From positions 1 to 11,850 of the forward strand of contig SPBW01000052.1 in assembly GCA_004525685.1 (NCBI GenBank): DNA of 11,850 bases, given 5' to 3'. The position numbers and the translations under genes were made by a program. Source of the DNA: Candidatus Atribacteria bacterium (GTDB lineage: Bacteria; Bipolaricaulota; Bipolaricaulia; UBA7950; UBA9294). Of the stretch, positions 7,367 through 11,850 are shown piece after piece. The first letter of the stretch is position 1; the number at the start of each line of letters is the position of its first letter. Under the pieces are notes generated by a model that searched no databases, was not told where the DNA came from, and saw only the letters and a program-made list of their open reading frames with translations.

Positions 7367-8329
7367 CTAATAGCAGCTCGCGCCGCCGATGGAAATCGAT
7401 CCCGTCGCCGTGCCGATACCGCCACCTTCATCAACCACTGTCAGTTTGATGACATAGGTCCACGGCGTGCTGTACACATGTGAAACCAACGCGCCCGATC
7501 CTGTGCTCCCGTCCCCAAAATCCCAGTGATACGAGACCATCGCCCCGACCGCAGGACGTGATGCCGATCCATCGAGCGCAATGTCATCGCCCACCTGGGC
7601 GTTGGAGGTACAAGAGAAGTAGTTGCTGGTAATGATGGCCAAGGGTTGGAAGTCGCTTCCGCATGCCGTGGAGTCTTCTCCGCACTGGCTTTGACCAGGC
7701 AGCACGTTCATCCCTAAATGCGTCTGAGCCATTTCGCCGGACTCGTCTGTTACCGTAAGGGTCACAACATAGTACCCACCCTGAATATAGGTGTGCTGCG
7801 CCGTCGCTCCAGTTCCCGTCTTCCCGTCTCCGAATTCCCAGTTGTACGCGACAATCTCGCCTTGAAGATCATAGGATCCCGAGGCTGTGAACACGACAGC
7901 GTCTCCCGGAAAGGGGGAGTCGTTGCTCACCGAGGCCTGAGCGATAGGAGGCGCATCTGTCACGACGATGGCGATCTGCTGCGTATCTGCCTCTCCCTCA
8001 TCATCAATAACTGTCAACTTCACCAGGTACGTTCCCGGTTGGGTGAAACGGTGTGTCGGCGCGGTTTCCAATGCCGATTGCGTGCTCATCGGATCGCCGA
8101 AACTCCAGTGATACTCGACAATCATGCTGTCATCACGCGAATACTGTGCATTGAACTGCACATCCAGAGGCGCACATCCCTCTCGAGGGGACGCCTCGAT
8201 GACGGCATGAGGATGCTCATTGACGATGTCATCCAGGATCTGTTCCAACACGCAGCCTGAGAGGAACAACGGGGCCACAACCACGGCCAGAACAATGAGC
8301 CTTCTCACTTTGTTTACTGACATGACCAT
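7367..8329 (-). CDS. PKD-domain lipoprotein with three PKD repeats
   Basis: A 320-residue exported lipoprotein. The N-terminus has a basic stretch (KVRR), a hydrophobic core and a lipobox LSGC, with lipidation expected at C26. Three PKD-type beta-sandwich domains follow, at roughly residues 38-123, 125-210 and 226-314. Each shows the W-x-FGD core (HWSFGD, NWEFGDG, HWDFGDG) and a terminal LTV-x-D strand. PKD domains usually mediate binding or spacing in surface proteins; no catalytic domain is visible. Extra cysteines occur between PKD2 and PKD3, and the protein ends GGASCY. The ATG at 8329 was chosen because AGGAGA lies six bases upstream; the ATG two codons later (8323) is also possible. The gene overlaps the upstream PKD gene by 16 bases and is the last of a three-gene operon. 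Location: envelope, possibly outer membrane or surface. The ligand is unknown. Confidence 0.88.
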   Translation of the reverse strand: MVMSVNKVRRLIVLAVVVAPLFLSGCVLEQILDDIVNEHPHAVIEASPREGCAPLDVQFNAQYSRDDSMIVEYHWSFGDPMSTQSALETAPTHRFTQPGTYLVKLTVIDDEGEADTQQIAIVVTDAPPIAQASVSNDSPFPGDAVVFTASGSYDLQGEIVAYNWEFGDGKTGTGATAQHTYIQGGYYVVTLTVTDESGEMAQTHLGMNVLPGQSQCGEDSTACGSDFQPLAIITSNYFSCTSNAQVGDDIALDGSASRPAVGAMVSYHWDFGDGSTGSGALVSHVYSTPWTYVIKLTVVDEGGGIGTATGSISIGGASCY

Positions 8330-8985
8330 GGGATGTCTCCTGTGATGTCGGCGTTGCAAGGCGTGCCGCCGATGACGCAGACCTGCTGGACACACTGCAT
8401 CGTTCCGCCATCATTGTCTGTGACTGTCAGAACCACGTTGTAGGTCCCTGGGTAGAGGTATTCATGCTTGACGACCTGCCCTGTGGCCGTCTGGGTATCT
8501 CCGAAATACCATTCGTAGGAGACAACTTCTTCATCATCGAAGGATTCCGCCCCGTCGAACGTGATCTCTTCAGAGGCACTCACGACAGGCTGATTCTCCA
8601 TCGTGCTTCTAGGTGTGTAGGTGAATTCTGCTGTCGGCAGCGGGTTCAGTGCTTCGATATGTGTCCTTGTCGTCGCCGTTTTTCCTTCAGAATCGAAGAT
8701 CGTAAGAACGACCTCATAGACACCATTCTGCTCGTACACGTGATCGACGACAGGGCCAGAATCCGTCCCGCCATCACCGAACGTCCATAAGTAAGATACG
8801 ATCTCGCCTTCTGGATTATAGGAGAGCGTCGCATCGAAACTGGCCGTGAATGGAATGGTGTGTTGGCTCTCCGAAGCCGTGAACATTGCTTGAGGATCCG
8901 TGAGCCGAAGTTCGAAACATCCTGAGATCGATACCGCGATTAGGCACAACAGTGCCGGAAGGCAAACCAGTCTTCGCCGCTTCAT
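8314..8985 (-). CDS. PKD-domain lipoprotein with two PKD repeats
   Basis: A 223-residue exported lipoprotein. It opens MKRRR, then has a hydrophobic segment and a lipobox ISGC with lipidation expected at C23. Two PKD domains follow, at about residues 30-113 and 115-200, with cores LWTFGDGG and EWYFGDT and the closing strands VVLTIFD and VVLTVTD. A short cysteine-containing tail (four Cys, including the IGGTPC segment) ends the protein. No enzymatic domain is seen, so it is probably a structural or binding protein of the cell envelope. The ATG at 8985 has AAAGGAG eight bases upstream and overlaps the stop of the preceding gene as ATGA. Its own stop overlaps the next PKD gene by 16 bases. The overlaps suggest that the three proteins are made together and may form one complex; that is inference. 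Confidence 0.88.
   Translation of the reverse strand: MKRRRLVCLPALLCLIAVSISGCFELRLTDPQAMFTASESQHTIPFTASFDATLSYNPEGEIVSYLWTFGDGGTDSGPVVDHVYEQNGVYEVVLTIFDSEGKTATTRTHIEALNPLPTAEFTYTPRSTMENQPVVSASEEITFDGAESFDDEEVVSYEWYFGDTQTATGQVVKHEYLYPGTYNVVLTVTDNDGGTMQCVQQVCVIGGTPCNADITGDIPWSCQ
8336..8341 (-). promoter_or_regulatory. Ribosome binding site of the downstream PKD gene, inside the upstream gene
   Basis: AGGAGA on the minus strand lies six bases before the ATG at 8329. It is inside the last codons of the preceding PKD lipoprotein gene, which ends at 8314. It supports 8329 as the start and implies translational coupling. Confidence 0.7.
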
Positions 8986-9785
8986 TGCAGTGACTCCTTT
9001 CCTCCATCAAGGGAGAGGTCAATATTGATTGAGAACGTAAACTCCACAGCCAGACCGCTTAGATTCACCGACTCACTTTGTCCGTCACCATTGAGATCTA
9101 GTGCTACGCCCTGAGCAGTCTTAAGCGAGTCAACATCAGCCGTACGGTAGATCACCTGGGTACCGATGGTGAGCCAATCGAAAAGGGGATAAGAGAGAGT
9201 GATTCCTGCCTCTAATCCGAATGTTCCGCCCGTGTAGCGGCCTTCTCCTTCTGCAGGCAGCCCAGCAATCACATCTGGATACTCTGACGGGATCTCGAAA
9301 ACGACCTTCCGGTCAAGAATCGTGTGGAAGTAACCGACACCGCCAATAGCCCCCAAGCGCAGACCCAAATCAACGAACGTGACGTCCCCGCCTAGCACGA
9401 GGCCAAGAATGTGCGCGTTGTACGCCACATCAATCTGAGAGATGTCGCTTCCTTGATAGGATCCAGTCGTGGAACTGGATGAGCCCATGTATTCAACATG
9501 TGCTCCAAGCGCAAACCAGTTCGTTAGCCGGTATTCCTCGCCTGCGGACAGAATCATTCCTGTGCCCATGGAAGGCATGGGAACGACCGTACCGGAGACA
9601 TCGGGATGGACGTCGAAGGTTTCATTCAAATGGCTGATCAGCGCATTGAACACACCGACCGATTCATTGAATGAATCCAGAGATGAGAATGATGGTCCGA
9701 CCCCGAAGCCCAGTTCAAGCGGCCCCGCGATGCCCGTGATGCCCAATAAGAGTAAACCTAAGAGTACAGACAGTAGCCGTTTCAT
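8982..9785 (-). CDS. Secreted probable outer-membrane beta-barrel protein of unknown function
   Basis: I do not recognise a named family. The 267-residue protein begins with a clear signal peptide: MKR, a leucine-rich core, and a probable cleavage near residue 20 in the GIAGP region. The rest shows alternating polar/hydrophobic, glycine-rich strands with aromatic edges, for example LELGFGVGPSF, ALGAHVEYMG, VDLGLRLGAIGGVGYF, FGLEAGITLSYPLF and AVEFTFSINIDLSL. This is the look of a small outer-membrane barrel. The last strand is followed by a polar tail (DGGKESLQ) rather than a terminal aromatic, which is slightly unusual. DLNGDGQSE (about 230-238) resembles a calcium-binding loop. The ATG at 9785 has GAGGGGG five bases upstream. 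It is the first gene of an operon with the two PKD lipoproteins, overlapping the first by four bases, so it may anchor or export-assist them. Confidence 0.72.
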   Translation of the reverse strand: MKRLLSVLLGLLLLGITGIAGPLELGFGVGPSFSSLDSFNESVGVFNALISHLNETFDVHPDVSGTVVPMPSMGTGMILSAGEEYRLTNWFALGAHVEYMGSSSSTTGSYQGSDISQIDVAYNAHILGLVLGGDVTFVDLGLRLGAIGGVGYFHTILDRKVVFEIPSEYPDVIAGLPAEGEGRYTGGTFGLEAGITLSYPLFDWLTIGTQVIYRTADVDSLKTAQGVALDLNGDGQSESVNLSGLAVEFTFSINIDLSLDGGKESLQ

Positions 9786-9943
9786 CGCTTCCCCCTCTAG
9801 TAAGGCCGATGAGCAGGGGGCTGAGGGGTCCACCCAAACACTCTGGGAGCCCTTCATCCACCCGGTAGCATGACGATAGGTGGTATGAACACCGTTTCGT
9901 AGCGCACCGAAGGTGTTCTCAACCGACCTGTTTCAGGGAGAAG

Positions 9944-9959
9944 TGGGACTTACGTCCCA
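9944..9959 (-). terminator. Hairpin containing the threonine aldolase stop codon
   Basis: A perfect 6-bp stem TGGGAC / GTCCCA closes a GTAA loop, and the TAA stop codon (9952-9950) lies in that loop. The sequence after it on the minus strand, CTTCTCCCTG, is pyrimidine-rich but has no T run. It is the only terminator candidate before the outer-membrane protein gene. The remaining gap to 9786 has no gene, and I found no convincing promoter in it. Confidence 0.45.
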
Positions 9960-11029
9960 GAGAGACAAGACCGAAGCGTAGCCAGTGTGGCCTCGATGTC
10001 TGAGGAATCGATATTCAGATGGGTCACCATGCGGATCTTCTTGCCATCGCTGCCGAGCGCGTGAGCGAGGACCCCTTGGGCTTTTAGACGCTTGGACAAT
10101 TCGATTGCATCCAGCTGTGGGCGACCGATAGCGGCCCCGTCGACTGAGAAGTACACGAGATTGGTCCAGGCCCCTGTCGCTGGAACTTCCGCTTGAGGGC
10201 AATGCAACCCATCGATCTGTGAAATGCCGCGAGCAAGAGTCGCGGCGTTCTTGTGATCTTCCGCCAGCCGCTCCACATGATGGTCCAGCGCATACAGTCC
10301 TGCTGCTGCCAGAATCCCTGCTTGCCTCATGCCTCCTCCAACGAGCTTGCGCATGCGATGGGCTTCATGGATGAATGCGCGAGATCCGCACAACACGGAA
10401 CCGACAGGCGCTCCTAGCCCCTTGGATAGGCAAACGGTTACTGAATCAAATGGATGGGTCAGATCAGTAATCGCGCAACCCAGCGCAATGGCTGCGTTGA
10501 ACAGCCGCGCGCCATCCAAATGCATGATGAGGCCATTCTCTCCAGCAATCTGCGCCACTTGATTGCAATACTGGGCAGTTAGGGCAATGCCGCCACAGCG
10601 ATTGTGTGTGTTCTCCAGCACGATCATTCGTGTACGCGGTGCATGCGGATCATCGGGGTTTCGGAGCGCAAGTTGGATACGTCTAGGATCGAGCGTTCCA
10701 TCGACCTCGTTGGGCAACTGGTGAGGATGAATGCTTCCCAGCGCAGAGACGCCGCCACCCTCATAGAGGAAGGTGTGCGAGAGATCGCCAAGAATGACCT
10801 CATCGCCACGTCCTGCATGGGCGAGCAGGGCAACCAGGTTACCCATTGTTCCCGAAGCAATGAACAATCCAGCCTCTTTGCCGAGCGTCTTTGCCATGTC
10901 ATCTTCGAGCAGGTTGACAGAAGGATCCTCACCATAGACATCATCGCCCACAGGAGCACTGGCCATCACATCGCGCATGGCCTGGGTAGGAAGGGTTACA
11001 GTATCGCTTCGTAGATCGATGATGGTCAT
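9950..11029 (-). CDS. ltaE: Low-specificity L-threonine aldolase
   Basis: A PLP-dependent enzyme of fold type I that splits L-threonine or L-allo-threonine into glycine and acetaldehyde. At 359 residues it is full length and cytoplasmic. The N-terminus DLRSDTVTLPT (5-15) is a family hallmark. H85, in GDLSH, is expected to stack on the cofactor. D172, in HLDGARLFNA, should hold the pyridine nitrogen. K203, in LSKGLGAPVGS, should form the Schiff base. GDDVYGEDP (28-36) is also typical. The ATG at 11029 has AGGAGG seven bases upstream. It lies 31 bases after pcm on the same strand, so the two are probably cotranscribed, though no functional link is obvious. The beta-eliminating lyases are the nearest alternative family, but the motif set fits the aldolase better. 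Confidence 0.95.
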   Translation of the reverse strand: MTIIDLRSDTVTLPTQAMRDVMASAPVGDDVYGEDPSVNLLEDDMAKTLGKEAGLFIASGTMGNLVALLAHAGRGDEVILGDLSHTFLYEGGGVSALGSIHPHQLPNEVDGTLDPRRIQLALRNPDDPHAPRTRMIVLENTHNRCGGIALTAQYCNQVAQIAGENGLIMHLDGARLFNAAIALGCAITDLTHPFDSVTVCLSKGLGAPVGSVLCGSRAFIHEAHRMRKLVGGGMRQAGILAAAGLYALDHHVERLAEDHKNAATLARGISQIDGLHCPQAEVPATGAWTNLVYFSVDGAAIGRPQLDAIELSKRLKAQGVLAHALGSDGKKIRMVTHLNIDSSDIEATLATLRSCLSGT

Positions 11030-11060
11030 GGTCGTTCCTCCTGGTTCTTGTGAGCTTGAT

Positions 11061-11708
11061 CTAGTACGGCCACCCTTGCGCGCCGATCAGCGGCACGAAT
11101 CGACAGTGGCACAGCACTTCGCGCTCAAACTGATTCGTATGGTACACAATTCGCACCAGCTGTTGGCCGTCCCAATCACCAACCGGTCCTACGAAGACGC
11201 CGCCTTCTGCAAGCTGATGGAGCAGTTCAATCGGAACTTCTGGAAGACTGCCCGTGGCCAGAATGCGATCGAACGGAGCTTGTGAGGGAAGTCCTAGTGT
11301 GCCGTCAGACTGAATGAAGTGAATCGAGTCGTATCCAAGACGTTCAAGACGACGCTTGGACTGTCTTGCGAGAATCGTTGAGGACTCCATCGTCCAGATC
11401 TGAGCCTGCAGCTCGGCGAGCACAGCAGTCTGATATCCAGAACCCGTACCAATCTCCAGAACGCGCTCTCCACCCTTAAGTCGCAAGGCTTCGCTCATCA
11501 AGGCCACGATGTAGGGTTGTGAGATTGTCTGATCGTCTGGAATGGGTAGCGGCGCATCAATATAGGCATTGTCGCGATCCTCAGGTAAGACAAACTGGTG
11601 ACGAGGGATTACTGACATTGCATCGAGTACGCGATCATCGCGGATACCGCGCCCACGAAGATCCTGCGCCACCATGAGCTCTCGCTGTGCGCTACGATCC
11701 TGTCCCAT
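11061..11708 (-). CDS. pcm: Protein-L-isoaspartate O-methyltransferase
   Basis: This 215-residue enzyme methylates isoaspartyl residues in aged proteins with S-adenosylmethionine, starting their repair. The family features are in order: the N-terminal segment RELMVAQDLRGRGI (9-22), IPRHQFV (34-40), the substrate loop DQTISQP (59-65), SAM-binding motif I VLEIGTGSGYQTAVL (83-97), and the C-terminal RFVPLIGAQGW. Length is normal. The ATG at 11708 gives the usual distance to these motifs. Its Shine-Dalgarno is weak (GAAAG). A TTG at 11771 would add 21 residues with no family match. It is probably cotranscribed with ltaE. Nothing is missing or disrupted. Confidence 0.95.
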   Translation of the reverse strand: MGQDRSAQRELMVAQDLRGRGIRDDRVLDAMSVIPRHQFVLPEDRDNAYIDAPLPIPDDQTISQPYIVALMSEALRLKGGERVLEIGTGSGYQTAVLAELQAQIWTMESSTILARQSKRRLERLGYDSIHFIQSDGTLGLPSQAPFDRILATGSLPEVPIELLHQLAEGGVFVGPVGDWDGQQLVRIVYHTNQFEREVLCHCRFVPLIGAQGWPY

Positions 11709-11757
11709 GTTCTTTCGCCTCACCGGCGCGCCTCGCCTCGTCGTGGGGCCACAGCAT

Positions 11758-11850
11758 ATGACACGCTGCAAAAAAAGCCGCCGACTCGCTGCAAGCCGCC
11801 TCTCAAGTGCTCAGCAATCGCTCCTCGACTGGCGTCTCGAACGGTTCTTA
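11758..11850 (+). CDS. Possible N-terminal fragment of an unidentified protein (runs off the right edge)
   Basis: From the ATG at 11758 a plus-strand frame stays open for 31 codons to the window edge, beginning MTRCKKSRRLAASRLSS. It is basic at first and then has a plausible helical stretch (LLDWRLERFL). It would diverge from pcm with a 49-base gap. The ribosome binding site is weak (GTGGGG, nine bases upstream). The frame crosses a direct repeat, and such a short open frame could easily be chance. The region may instead be intergenic. I do not recognise the protein. Confidence 0.25.
   Translation, partial: MTRCKKSRRLAASRLSSAQQSLLDWRLERFL
11764..11800. repeat. 14-bp imperfect tandem direct repeat upstream of pcm
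   Basis: CGCTGCAAGCCGCC at 11787-11800 is repeated at 11764-11782 with five extra A residues in its centre, giving a run of seven A. The copies are separated by four bases. Read on the minus strand the run is seven T after GGCGGC, but no complementary arm precedes it, so it is not an ordinary terminator. The pair may be a slippage product or a small regulatory element. Confidence 0.5.

Noticed and set aside
7718..8260. A 180-codon open frame on the plus strand opposite the three-PKD lipoprotein gene
   Set aside because: The minus-strand protein has a lipobox and three clear PKD cores here. The plus frame shows no domain and no ribosome binding site.
9786..9857. A 24-residue N-terminal extension of the outer-membrane protein
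   Set aside because: It would bury the signal peptide. The ATG at 9785 has a good ribosome binding site and begins a typical signal sequence.
11764..11806. A Rho-independent terminator on the minus strand ending in seven T
   Set aside because: No complementary arm precedes the T run. The G-rich blocks are direct repeats, not inverted ones.
1..11850. CRISPR array, tRNA or rRNA genes, transposon or prophage, or a new defence system
   Set aside because: No regularly spaced repeats, cloverleaf-like sequence, transposase or integrase motifs, or toxin-antitoxin-like pairs were seen. The genes are housekeeping, metabolic and envelope genes.

Overview
The window is a compact piece of a bacterial chromosome with short intergenic gaps. 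It holds ten well-supported genes, one of them cut by the left edge, plus one doubtful fragment at the right edge. Two lipobox signal peptides and a secreted, probable beta-barrel protein suggest a diderm (Gram-negative-type) cell. A predicted tungsten aldehyde:ferredoxin oxidoreductase next to an iron-type alcohol dehydrogenase suggests an anaerobic or fermentative lifestyle. The mix resembles deep-branching uncultured groups such as Bipolaricaulota, but that is only an impression and nothing here proves the lineage.

Left block, minus strand (1936 down to 1): an SCP2-type lipid-carrier protein, an iron-containing alcohol dehydrogenase with a GTG start, and the N-terminus of an aldehyde:ferredoxin oxidoreductase form a tight operon with gaps of 9 and 7 bases. 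The two enzymes would interconvert acid, aldehyde and alcohol. The lipid-carrier protein hints at a hydrophobic substrate.

Middle block, plus strand (2057 to 7234): a small acylphosphatase is closed by a hairpin. It is followed by uvrB and uvrA, which overlap by four bases and encode the damage-recognition half of nucleotide excision repair. uvrB has no Shine-Dalgarno sequence and sits very close to a candidate promoter. A strong 14-bp hairpin lies between uvrA and the convergent genes that follow.

Right block, minus strand (11708 down to 7367): protein-L-isoaspartate methyltransferase and low-specificity threonine aldolase come first, then a hairpin that contains the aldolase stop codon. 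Next is a three-gene envelope operon whose reading frames overlap by 4 and 16 bases: a secreted probable outer-membrane protein and two PKD-domain lipoproteins with two and three PKD repeats. These envelope proteins are the least characterised part of the window.

I found no CRISPR array, transposase, tRNA, rRNA or phage gene. I also found no convincing new defence or mobile system. The most interesting leads are the SCP2/alcohol dehydrogenase/AOR operon and the overlapping PKD lipoprotein cassette.
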